64,000 nt of DNA from Turritopsis dohrnii (Eukaryota > Cnidaria > Hydrozoa > Anthoathecata > Oceaniidae). Of this stretch, positions 47,501-58,799 are shown piece by piece. The notes under the pieces were generated by a model that had not been told where the DNA came from, searched no databases, and saw nothing but the letters and a program-made list of their open reading frames with translations. Made by a program: the position numbers and the translations under genes. The DNA lies in contig BQMF02000136.1 in NCBI GenBank assembly GCA_027922465.2, positions 558,001-622,000 of the forward strand, read 5' to 3'. How positions within the stretch are numbered: the first letter of the stretch is position 1; every line of letters starts with the position of its first letter.

Positions 47501-50500
47501 TATTTGCTTAAGAAATTAACACCTGTAGAATGTTTTTAATGAAATATGTATGAGTTCCTTTCTTCCTTCCTTCCTTCCTTCCTCTGATATAAAAAAAAAA
47601 CATAGTTTCGTGTATTGTGCATATTTCTTTTGTTTGTATCAAATAGTTTTCTGGTGGTTTTAGTTAAGCCCTGTTTACACTTTTTCAAATGAAAATTGCC
47701 TTAATTTAAGCCTAAGAGATAAACAAAGTTCGACAAAGCTTCATGGGGCTTTCAGACTAATTAATTTAGAATCTTTTTATTTTTGTACATTGCGAGTTGA
47801 AATGCTGCTACCGTTTTGTGCCATATGGCTCTTGTTTATATAAGAAGACACATCTTATATGAATATTCAGGTCAAGATGGTCTAAAATTTAAGAACATTG
47901 TAAGAACATACAGTATTACCACATTTGGTGAAAACAAAACAAAGAGTTTCTATAACATACTTTTGATATAATTTGGAATGGCTGTTGTTGTTGTTGTCGC
48001 CGTCGTCGTCGTCGTCGTTGTTGTTGTTGTTGTTGATGATGGTGTTGATGATGTTATTGTTTGTGGAACTTTTGTTCTTAATGTGGAGGTTGTTTTTTTC
48101 TGGGTTGAAGATAATGTGTTTAAATCTGTGGTTGAAGTGGTGGTGGCTGTAGTGGTGGTGGTGGCTGTTGAAGATTAGGTTTAGGGAAAATTAAGTACAT
48201 CGTGAAAATTAATGCAGGTGATAAGATAACCACTTGAATGTAAACTTACTTTTAGTGGCAGGTAATGCTTTCGTCCATTCAATCATCTTTCCAACATGTT
48301 GGCTAAATGTTTCTCCATCTATTGACGTGTGATCATCATATCCAGCATCCCAAAGATAAAATCCTCCAAAGTATTCATCAGTTCTCAAGTACTGAAAAAG
48401 TAAAATTTATATTGCTTATACTTATGTATTGTTTACTAGGTTTGTTACACAACAGAAAATGTCTCCAAAGAATTGATATAAGTACATGTAACGTACATTA
48501 TATCTTGTAATTAAATTTTAAGAATGAAAACCTTTTCGTAAATTCCACTCAAAGATGTTGGGGTCATATACGTTGCCGGTGAGATAACAGATGACACTGG
48601 TAATCTTAGGTATATCATTAAAGTATCGGATTTTGTTTTCAAGGCTCTCCAGTCATTGATCGTTTTTAAAAGTCCTGGTCCAGTCATGTCACAAGATGTT
48701 CCATCAAGATAAACAAAGATGTTGTCTATATATGATCCAACGCTCTCGTAGAACGTATGGTGTTGTTTGTCTGGGTACTCACAACCAGTCATTATAGATA
48801 TGAAGTATGATTTTTTGTGATCAGCTTTCATTAACTGCCGAAGTTTGACAACAAAATCAATCCAATGACTATTGTCCTTTGTTGCAGATGATAAATATAT
48901 TGTTAATCCATCAAGTATTGCACTGAAAGGAGAAAAAGTTTGTTACAAAACAACAGTGTTCTATGTTCTATTCCATTCGATTAAAATTGTTTCATACTTA
49001 TTGAATGGTCTAGTTGTCGAACTTCCTCCAAAGAACATGTTCCATATATCAGTAGCTAACTTTTCTGCTTTAACTTTTGAACTGATTGTCATGTCTCTGC
49101 TTCCAACACCACCAAGTGTAATAGAAAGTTTCTTCTTGTTTTGTTGACAGGTGTATATGGTTTTTTCCAGGAAATGACAGTTAATGATTTTCCAATTATC
49201 TGGTATCCAACCGCAATGCTTTGATAAATCCATTGTTAGCTGATCGTCTGTAAAGTGAAATATTCAACTTTTGGTAAATACACAGTAATTGTGTAATCAC
49301 AAGACCTATTCTGAAATACCTACCATTCACTGATGTACCTAATCAGTAAATTACCCAGGTAATAATAGGGAATGGGCTGACCAACAAATTTGGGTCTACA
49401 AACATTTGGTGGAAGGTAGGGGAATGATCCCATACATTTTTTAGATCATTTTTGCGAGCTGTACAAGATGAATACGCTTTTCACTCACCAGATCATATTA
49501 GAAATGAAAACCGCTAAAATATTTTGTTTTCGTTAATAAGAATTGTAAATTGACCGGCATAAAGAAGGGTGATATGGAAAGTTAATGGAAAATCAACTTG
49601 CATATTACCTGTATTGTATAGTAAGTTAATATCAATGATATCATATTGTTTGAGTGAACAGTATGCTTGCAAATCATTTTCCGTGTTTCCTCTCTGGTGA
49701 ATCCGATTTTGACCCCAGGATATAGCAAGGTTTTGGACATCTTAACAAACCAAAAGAACAAATTTTAATCGCGATTATTACGACAATAAAAATATCGTAG
49801 AAATCTGAACATACGTTTAGCTGTAACAGGATGTGTAGAATCTGTAATTATTGTTGCTTTTTGCTTTGTAGTTGTTGATGGTGTAGTCGTTCCTCAAATT
49901 GAGAGATAATTTCCAATTAAATTATATTAAGATGACTGTAAATTTCCTTTGATCATTTTCACACTCAAAAGTCCTTTAGAATGGTGAAAATAAGGGATTA
50001 CTATCAATAGGAGACATACTTGATGCAAAACACTCAAATTTCAATGGTTGTTAGATATTCAAAAGAATAAATTCAAAATCAGTTCAATTCAGTTCGTTAC
50101 TTGTAATTTTGGTCTGTTTTGACCATTGAATCATTTCTGAAAGATGTTGACTGTATTCGTTTCCATTCACTGAAGTTTGATGATCGTATCCAGCATCCCA
50201 TAAGAAAAATCCACCAAAATGATTGGTTGTATTCAATGCCTGTAATGAAGAAAACATACTACACGAATACTGAATACTGAATACTGAAAATTGCGATGTT
50301 TGTTATGAACTAAATGGATCTGTCAGTCCCTTTCCTTTTCAAATGCCAAATAATAGAGCATGACTGCTTTGCGTAATTATTGAAAAGAATTACCTTCTGA
50401 TAAATGTTTTTTAATTCTGTCGGGCTAACATACACGTTATGGTAGGATGCTTCTCTGGATACTGGTAAACCAATATAAATATCAGGTTTTTCTTTTCCTT

Positions 50501-53500
50501 TTCTTAAGAATGCCCACGATTGCATAGCTGTTCTAATGGATTCATCAGTGGCATTACAGCCATTTCCATCCATGTGGACATAAATATTATCGATGTAATC
50601 TCTTGTGTTATTGTAAAGATTACTCAGTCCAATATTTTTTATTTGGCAACTAGTCATAACTGAGATGAAATATGATTTTCTTTTATCTTCATGCATCAGT
50701 TTATGTAGCTGGACGAAAAAATCTTCCCAATGTTTGAAGCTCGTTGTTGCATTTGTTAAATATATCGTAATTCCATCAAGTATAGCGCTATACAGAACAT
50801 AGTTTAGTTATATTTCGATCTCACATCGATGTAAGGTGAAATACTAGGGACAAGGCAAAAAATTATCGTAACAAGTATTTTGAAACAACACAAATTAGTG
50901 TCAACAAGAGAGATACCGATTAAATGGTCTAGTTGTCGAACTTCCTCCAAAGAACATGTTCCATATATCAGTAGCTAACTTTTCTGCTTTAACTTTTGAA
51001 CTGATTGTCATGTCTCTGCTTCCACCACTAATGGTGATTGAAATCCTTTTGTTGTTTCGTTGACATGCTGTTATTTCTTGCTCCATGGCATGGCAAAACA
51101 GGACTTGCCAATTATCAGGTCTCCATCCACAATGTTTTGATAAATCCATTGTCAGCGAATCATCTAAAAGAATGTTTTTGTTTCTGTGACAGTGGCATAG
51201 TGATGGAACATATACAAAAAATAGTAAATAAAAATATATAAGATGTATAATTGTAGCAAAATGATGGTCGTTATTTGTTTGTCGCATTTGGTTGCTGGTT
51301 AGCAGTACATTTCTGTTTTTGTATGTGTTTTCCTAGTAATTAGTAAAGCAAGTTCCGATACGATCAAAATTAACAGTATTAGTGGTGCAGAAAATTACCT
51401 GTGTTATACATCAGAAACATATTGATGACATCATATTGTTGTTTAGCACATAATTGACCCAAATTTTCTTCAAAACCTGCAATATTTGAGACACTATTTT
51501 GACCCCACGCCACGACGATACTTTGTCCACCTATGATAGATAAACTTGACGGTATAAAGAATGTTGTTGACAAGATTAATTGATTTTCTGTATTTTAACT
51601 CGTTGATGGGAAATGTCCATTTATCGTTTTTGTAAATACGACCAATTAATATTGCCTACATTCTCAAGGGAAGTAATAACTGTAGCTTAAATGAGAGTAG
51701 GAAAATTTCTTCTCGGTTTCATTTATTTATATATAGTGTCGGGAAGTTTTGTTCATCTGCGTGATGTTGGTGATAATATGTGAAAACGTAACATTTGAAA
51801 ACTTGGATTTGAATTTGAGGGACTGGGGATGAGAATATTTCCTGTTTTCTTTTATCAGCTCATTTTAATTATTTGATTGATTGACAAGGATTACTTTCGT
51901 GTAGTTTCTAATAACTTACTAGGCAAAGATCTTGCGGACGCCTCTATGAAGATATCCTTTACGTGGTCACTATATCTTCGATGATCAATTTGATTTGCTT
52001 CATCCCATCCTGCATCCCAAATCATGAAACCACCAAATGTCTCTTCGTACTTTATTCTCTAAACAGAGAGATCATATGTGTTTATGATATGTAAATAACT
52101 GTATTGTGTTAAACATTAAATACTCACGTCAAACAGTTGTTTCATCTGTTGGATAGACAGATAATATTTCGGGTTAGTTTCGGTAGCCTTTGCATGACCG
52201 GTGATTCCAATATATACTTTCATGTTCTTGGAAGTTTTAGCTAAACTTATCCAGCTATTAAAGGACTTATCGAAAGAATTGCCACTTGGAGTGCAGAAAT
52301 TGTTGTAAAATTGCACATAAACTTCATTAATAAGATCTTTATGTTTTCGAAAGATAGCTTCCATTTTTACATCAGGATAAGGGCATTGTGGTGTTGCAGT
52401 TAAAATGTACTTTCTCGATGTGTCTACTGACATTAAGCGATTTAGTTCTTCGACAAGGAATGTGTATGCACTATTGGTCTCCCCAGCTTCGATATTTAAA
52501 TTTACTCCATCTAACACAGCACTAAAAAAATATATGCAGTTACGTGGAACTACCGTAATGTCGTTCAAATCATAAATGTAATTCTTTAAGGTTCGACATC
52601 TTCGAGGAATAGTTTATAGCAACGATTGTTACCAATTCATCTTCTTTTGCAGATAAATTTCCAACAAAAGTGACACAAGGAAATTATTTAAAATGTAATT
52701 CTTACCTTCCAAAAGGTCTGAGTCTTGAATCCTGCTTTCCTCCAAGGAATAAATCCCAAATTCGTCTTGCAAATGCAAATATTTCCCTTTTATCATTTGG
52801 CAACTGATACTCACCAGCTTGTCCACCAAGTGAAATCTGCACGGATTTCTTGTTCTTCTGACAAAGTTTTATGCCCTCTTCAATAGCAGGTGGACAAAGG
52901 AAAAGTTTAGGGTAATCTTTATTTGGTGCAAATCCACAATGTTTCGAAAGGTTTATAACTGGATAGTTGTCTAGAACAAACAGATCAGACCTGCTCAGCG
53001 ATCCATATGTGGCTGAATAGTATAAACTCAATCGTAAATCAAACTGGAAGTATACTTACTGTTGCTAGGGTCAATGAACTTAACAACAAAACCGATGATG
53101 ATGACATCATAGGCCGAGTTTTTACAATAGTCCTGAAGGGGACGTTCGCTCGCTCCCCCATTTTGTCCCCAGTATGCAACGATGTGATGCTGAAGGCTGT
53201 CTATAATCAAAAGAAACATTATACACAATCAAAGCCACCAGCTCATGTTTTATTTTCTGACTATGAAAGACAAGTAGTGTAAATTTAGACTTAGACATGT
53301 TTCGAGAGTTGGGGCTTTACTTGGATTTATGGCATGATGTTTTCTTTGAATATTATCAGAAAGCATTCATCCTTCAAAAATAAGAAATCTAATAACACAT
53401 AAAAAGTATAAGTATAACTATCTGTAAGTTTAAACCAATCGTCATAATCGACGTCATAAATATGACGTCACATATGTTAAACCGAAGATTTGAGCGTGTC

Positions 53501-53599
53501 AGAAAAACTTTGAAAATATGAGATAAGACGAACAGGCAGAGAAATTTCACCTCTGATAAATACAACACATAACATTAAAAACCAAAGTCGTGTCGCCAT
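44535..53599 (-). CDS. Secreted protein with four tandem inactive hevamine-type GH18 domains
   Basis: Nineteen exons: 53599-53551, 53200-53060, 52970-52706, 52521-52128, 52058-51920, 51530-51399, 51163-50917, 50787-50394, 50239-50101, 49892-49815, 49740-49609, 49247-48998, 48922-48532, 48391-48250, 46204-46052, 45944-45689, 45597-45219, 45000-44823, 44581-44535. They give 1301 residues, all phases consistent. Residues 1-16 (start MATRLWFLMLCVVFIR) are a signal peptide. Domains I (17-329), II (330-633), III (660-964) and IV (965-1286) resemble plant/fungal class III chitinases: a VAYWGQN-type first strand, ISLGG, W-N/D-x-F-x-GG, YIGI/YIGL and GGF-x-x-W-D-A/S. The catalytic DGxDxDxE reads DGVNLNIE, DGITIYLT, DGLTIYLS and NGINIEIA. 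Catalysis is therefore very unlikely and glycan binding is plausible. A Thr-rich linker (634-659) separates II and III. Confidence 0.88.
46754..47263 (+). pseudogene. LINE C-terminal fragment (CR1/L2-like), antisense in intron
   Basis: The frame encodes the region after the RT palm: FSHLNYCCQIWGQP, a YLNRISVLQNSAIRLMSF motif, then LLKFADIVKLHNAKF and HAHNTRANEQ, a typical conserved set of L2/CR1-group elements. Palm and endonuclease are missing. It differs in family from the 2763 and 31785 LINEs. Confidence 0.75.
47978..48178. repeat. GTN trinucleotide-rich low-complexity tract
   Basis: Runs of gttgtt, gtcgtc and gtggtg give a poly-Val pseudo-frame. It is a simple repeat and not a gene. Confidence 0.85.
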
Positions 53600-55579
53600 G
53601 TTTTCTAAAAATAATTAATAAGAATAAAACTTCTCAAAAATGACACCATTTTTCTTCTCGTTTACTGCCTCGATTGACATAACCTTCAGTTGCTATAAAC
53701 AAGAAAATTGAGAACGAAGCCATGAAAAGATGAAGTGTCTAACATACCATCTGTTTCAATTATATCCTTCAGTCTCTGTTCATTGAATAAACGCGTTTAA
53801 TTACATATATTGTTAGGAAGCATGACAGTTGCTATTAATTATTTGATGGGTTATGTAATATCTAAGATTGTGATAATTGTTTTCAAAATAAAATTAGTGA
53901 AGGACACGAGGAAGGCGAGATCAGGAAAGATTGCATAATCTATTGAGTATGAGTACTAATTGAAAAATTATAAGATACAAATAAATGTAAGTATGATACA
54001 AATGAATATAAGTGAAAACAAAATTTTGGGAATCCGCAAAACGTGGAATTTGCATTTTTGTTGCTTTTGTTAATAACAACGTCATCATTTGTATTCGATA
54101 AAAATCATTTATTTACTGCTGTAAATAAATTTTAATATTTTAAATAAATATAGTTTTTATCTAACTTCTGTTGATGTTACATTAATTATGATGATATTGA
54201 CGATGAACAGATGATGATAGCGGCGATTAAGATGTTTCAAAAGCCTACCAACAAATTACTAATTGGCTTAGGATTATTATCTTTCAGGTCAACTTTTATC
54301 ACTAAGCGTTTTTACGCCGCATTTATTTTTAAAGGTACTATCACATAAACTCTGAAGAAGCTATTTTCAGATAACACACTGTCAAAAGCGGAAACGAGGC
54401 TTGCAGTATGCTGATGTCACCAGTCTCATTAAAGCGATAAGGAATTTGTATGGAAACGTACAGATGTCACATATCAAAATTACAAACGAACACGGTAAAA
54501 ACAAATGGTTGGCTGTCTTGTGGAGATTTTGTTGAAAAACCTCTGCGAAGGAATACATTTCTATAGAAAAATACACATTATGTCGATAAGAATGCTCTTC
54601 ATCGCAGTGACATTTTGGCGATAAGAATGCTCTTCATCGCAGTGACATTTTGGCGATTTTGCCCACTGGGTTAGTTTTCTTGCGACCTTTGTTACAGTTC
54701 ATTATCTTAAAACGGTAATAGAAGAGAAGGCGGTAAAAGAGTGGGAAGGTTAATATTTGTAGCGTCAAAACAATTCTAACATGTGACAATAAGAATTCTC
54801 ATAAAAGTAGCGTCTTAGCTGTCGTTATACAGTTGTGACGTTGTACAGTTGTGACGTTGTACAGTTGTGACGTTGTACAGTTGTGACGTTGCACAGTTGT
54901 GTCGTTGCAAAGTTGTGTCGTTGTACAGTTGTGACGTTGTACAGTTGTGACGTTGTACAGTTGTGATCTTTGTAATGAAGTTGCATCTCAATAATTCACT
55001 CCAAAGTTTTTAAAAGATCCATATCATTTTATCTGATCTTTCCGAAGGAAAGTAAAAGTTTATTCCTCAAACTCGGTAGGGAACCTTTATTTAAAGGGAT
55101 TTGAGATGGTCGAGGCAATGTGGTACTCAAAAGGATCAACATTTAGGACATTGAAGCGTCCCTAAAAGCAACCATCTCCAAATAACGTTCTTGATGGTAG
55201 TTATTTCTAAGATGTCTTTATTTGATATTTGATCTTGTCAATTGAGATCCAGCTGCAAACGATTTTCCTACCCTCACAGTTTTTCCCTCACGTAAAAATA
55301 GACTCTTTCAACCAATCGCTGACCAAAGTCGTACTGTAGAGTTTTCACTCATTTTCAGTTCGTTGAATCTTTATTCAACGGTTATTTGTACGTCTTTTGA
55401 GGCCCGATAAAATGTAAACAATGTCATGAACTACATGCTAGTTATAGAAGTAATTCAACGACACTTTAGGGAAAAGTGTTGATGAAAAAAATGTTTTTAA
55501 AGTTGAGCTTGGGTGCAAGAGTAATACACTCGGGTGTAAAATCATTTACTCCTCTGCAATGAACTAATATGATCACATA
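53600..55579. other. Divergent intergenic region, left part
   Basis: This is upstream of the GH18-like gene. It contains a repeat shared with 42841 (54396-54715), a 35-bp tandem duplication (gcgataagaatgctcttcat) at 54589-54658 and the 16-bp minisatellite (54831-54968). No gene was seen. Confidence 0.55.
54831..54968. repeat. 16-bp minisatellite, about 8.5 copies
   Basis: The unit is cagttgtgacgttgta, with a few variant units (gtgtcgttgcaa). It lies about 1.3 kb upstream of both divergent start codons. Confidence 0.95.
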
Positions 55580-55870
55580 GGGTCGGTAGCTTAGTGGTTA
55601 GAGCAATCGCCCGGAAAGCGAGATGTCGTAGGTTCGATTCCCACTCGACCTGTTTTCAAAAAGAATCCAGTGAATCGATGTTTTCGCACCTTCTAACTTC
55701 CAGTGCATAGCATCCCACGGGAGGGGAAATTCAAAAAATTCAACTCCGCTGGGCTTCCAAAAAGTGCTCTAAAACTCAGACTTGATAAATTGGAACAATG
55801 TTATATGTTGATTGAATGAAGTTTATTAATTTTTGACTGAGGTACAAGTACAAATACGAGAAAAAGTTAA
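55580..55870 (+). mobile_element. tRNA-derived SINE
   Basis: 55580-55652 folds approximately as a tRNA: a GGGTCGG acceptor against TCGACCT, an A box (tagcttagtggttaga) and a perfect B box (ggttcgattcc). The position-33 base is C instead of T, the loop would give a GGA anticodon without the long arm of a Ser tRNA, and one anticodon-stem pair and one T-stem pair mismatch. It is therefore a SINE head, not a working tRNA. A non-tRNA body follows to about 55870, with a LINE-like gaatgaagtttattaa tail. Confidence 0.6.
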
Positions 55871-56230
55871 AAGTACAGAAGAAGCGAATAAGTTGACATA
55901 GCTAGGGTTGACATGATTGGACATCATTTGGATGGTATCGGTGGTCCTATTTTATTGTATATTTGGTCAATAAATAAAAAAAGGCTTTTTTATTTTCGTA
56001 GAAAAATTTATATCTATATCACTTTGGTATGATTTCAAATTAAATGTTTACAGACTCGATTCAAAATTTGCTATTCTGTCAGATCAGCTTTGGCATTAGG
56101 TCTCATTTTGCGCATGAAAAATTACGAACTGTGAAAACACAGTTGTGTTTTGATTGTTTACAGCGGAAAAAAATACTTTTGAACAAACCAACAAAATGCA
56201 TCATGATGTAATCAAATCTCCAATTGGACA
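55871..56230. promoter_or_regulatory. 5' flank of the repeat-motif secreted protein gene
   Basis: AT-rich, no defined element. It probably holds the promoter, since the start codon follows at 56231. Confidence 0.3.
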
Positions 56231-58799
56231 ATGAGGACTGCGGTGATGCTTTTGCTGACTTTGTGCTTCATCTGTAATGACGTTTCATATACTCGAAGAC
56301 ACTCAAAGAAACCAAAGGTATTTGGTGGCTTTACAACCTATGGATTCCGGAAAAATATTATATCAAAATTACCGAAAGAGAAAACTAAGTTCCTAGACAT
56401 TATTTTAAACCGCGCTGTAACGGAACTGATGAATAGTATTTCAAATTCAGAGAAAAGGAAACAAATTGCAAGCAGCAATGAAAAAATATTTGATTTTAAT
56501 GAGCTGCCGTTAAAACTACGGAAAGATTTACAGAGTTCCATTCGAACTGCGAGGAAGACTTGGAAGAATTCGAATCCATTGTTTGATCCGTTCGATGGAG
56601 GGAATGATCCTTACACAGACGCAACTAGTAATACCTCTGATTCCCCCCGACAAAACAACCTTGAAAACAATCAACCTTCTATTGAAGATGATGGATCACG
56701 TGATGGATCACGTGAGTTGATGCAAAACAAAGAGATAGTATCAGTAAAAGCCAATAAAAAGGAAGAATTGCATGAAAAGTATTCGAAATATTCTGAAAAA
56801 TCATCATATTTTAAAAAGAATAATGACAAGATTGACGATGACAGAGTAAGCGAAATTTTACCAGTGGATGGTGGTAGTATCATGCTCCTTAAAAATGGGC
56901 GAGACAATGACGAAATTAAACTCGATGTTCCAAATGTGCAGTTTGATGTGAAGTTAAACTCGTCAAATGATCGAGACAATATGGTCAAAAATCTAAAAAC
57001 TGCCTTGCGTTTTATTAACGCTTTAAAATTCAAAGAAGATGGAGAAACAGATGATTCCCAATATATTTCGAAAAATGAATCACTGATAATTGGTCAAAAG
57101 AGAGGAGGTGCTGAGAAGAATGTAGATGGGAAGAAATTACTGAATGGTTCTGTTAATTCCTCATTGCCTGAAATAAAGTAAGCTGCATGAAAATGTTGTG
57201 AATGAAAACATGAAGAGAGTAGTAATCCAAAGTCATTAATCACTATCAGATCTTTTCATTTCTTCTCATTCAGATCTAGAGATCCCTCGTCAGACTTGAA
57301 GAAACTGCTTCCGCAGAAAGCTTCATATTTTATTGATCATGATGGAGATTTGTATAGAGTTGAAAAGGTTCACCTTGCTACTGATGCTCAAAGTGATATA
57401 CCTCACTCTAATAGCAGTGACATCGTTGAAAAACCAACAGTTCACCAAAATGAAAAGAATGTAGAATTGAAGCAGATTGAAATAAAGAATGGAATTAATC
57501 CAACCCAAAATAGTGACTACTCTCAAAGAACTTCAAAGTATATTATTCCTTGTTTGAAAGCATCTTTTTGTCACGTTTTCCTGATTTTTTCCAGACTCAG
57601 CTTATTTCCTTTATAGAATCTCTCAGTCATGTTGCACGGCAAACAATTTGTTATTAATGTCAAATCAATGGTTGATTTCTTTAGAAAACTGCTCAACATA
57701 CAAAATTATGTCATAAAACTTCTTTATTTAGCCTCCAGAAGTCGGATAAAGAACTTGAAAACCCAATAAATGCTGACAGCGAAGAGAATTCTTTCATCAT
57801 CAAACATGGCGTACAAATCTATAAAGTTGTCCAAACAAATGAGAATCGAGCAAGTGGCAGATTGGAGAATCAAGCAAGTGAGAGATTCGAGAAAAAAGAA
57901 AACGATTTTCAAAAGTATGTGTAACTGTAAAGGGCGAACTACACGATCTTTTTAAAAGGAAGATTTAAAAGGATGAAGAAAAAAATCATCTATTTTCGAC
58001 ACGCTACTTCTTTCTTTCTTTGTTTACACTATCCTTTTTTTCTTAATCCTTTGAAATTTCCTTTTAAAAAGATCGTGTAGTTCGCCCTTCACCTTCGAGT
58101 TCCACTAGCTCGAGCTCTCAAATGGGTGAAGTTCGAGTTCACGAGAGTCAACTTTACTTTAAATGTAGCAAGAGAGATTTACTTTGAATGTAGCAAGAGA
58201 GATTTATTGCGTTAGCTACCAAACCCCACCATTATCGCTATTACCACAAACTGTTTCTTTATAGGAATGCAGACAACACAAGCTTAAATGACAGGAAAAA
58301 TTTCGATAATCAAGTGAATCCAAGGGAAGATAATCAAGTGAATCCAAGAGAAAGTGAAGAGAACATCGTAAAGGAAACGCCTGGCTCAAAAACAGACGAA
58401 AATACCTATGAGATAAAACACAACAACAAAATCTTTCGTATTACGGAAATCAAAAATAAGTCTATGACAAGTAGTCCAAACACTCGATCATTGGCAAGTA
58501 TACCTAGAGATGAAACATCAGGCAGTTTTAATACCGAACCTACAACTACCAACCAAGTAAGTGATAATACTAAAAGCAATACAAACAGTGGCAAAAAAGA
58601 AATTTTAAGTACTACAGCCAATGAAAATGGCGCAATACAGTCACGTGATGAGTATGTATCTCAAGTATCTGATGTTTCCAATTCAAGCAACACAAGTGAT
58701 GATGAGGACGTTACGTATGTTTTCACGACAGCAAGCAAACCAACTTACGATAACAGAGAATCATTTAACAACACACTCTACGAAGATGTTACCCCATGA
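56231..58799 (+). CDS. Secreted protein of unknown family with exon-borne repeat motif
   Basis: Four exons: 56231-57177, 57274-57537, 57732-57914, 58265-58799, giving 642 residues; every intron is phase 2. The N-terminus (MRTAVMLLLTLCFICNDVSY) is a signal peptide. The rest is hydrophilic, rich in Ser, Asn, Lys, Asp and Glu, with possible N-glycosylation sites and dibasic pairs, and has no transmembrane helix. A motif of the form F/Y-x-I-x-H-x-x-x-I/L-Y/F-R/K-V/I appears once in each of exons 2-4: YFIDHDGDLYRV (334-345), SFIIKHGVQIYKV (424-436) and YEIKHNNKIFRI (513-524). I do not recognise the family. A matrix, secretory-granule or precursor protein is possible. The start has an in-frame signal peptide directly after it, which supports it. 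Confidence 0.7.
57931..58088. mobile_element. Harbinger-like MITE in intron 3 of the secreted-protein gene
   Basis: AGGGCGAACTACACGATCTT and its complement end a 158-bp element. The flanks are TAA on the left and TCA on the right, one base off a TWA duplication. Confidence 0.7.

Larger units (their letters stand above)
46205..48249. other. GH18-like gene intron 14 (between domains III and IV)
   Basis: At 2.0 kb this is the largest intron of the gene. It contains a LINE fragment in the opposite orientation (46754-47263), a TTCC microsatellite (47558-47582), (TCC)n/(TAC)n tracts (46266-46307) and a GTC/GTT/GTG-rich low-complexity stretch (47978-48178). Confidence 0.7.

Noticed and set aside
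47978..48178. Val-rich protein frame
   Set aside because: A GTN simple repeat inside an intron of the opposite-strand gene.
55580..55652. Functional tRNA-Ser (GGA)
   Set aside because: C33 instead of T33, no long variable arm, stem mismatches, and a SINE-like body follows.
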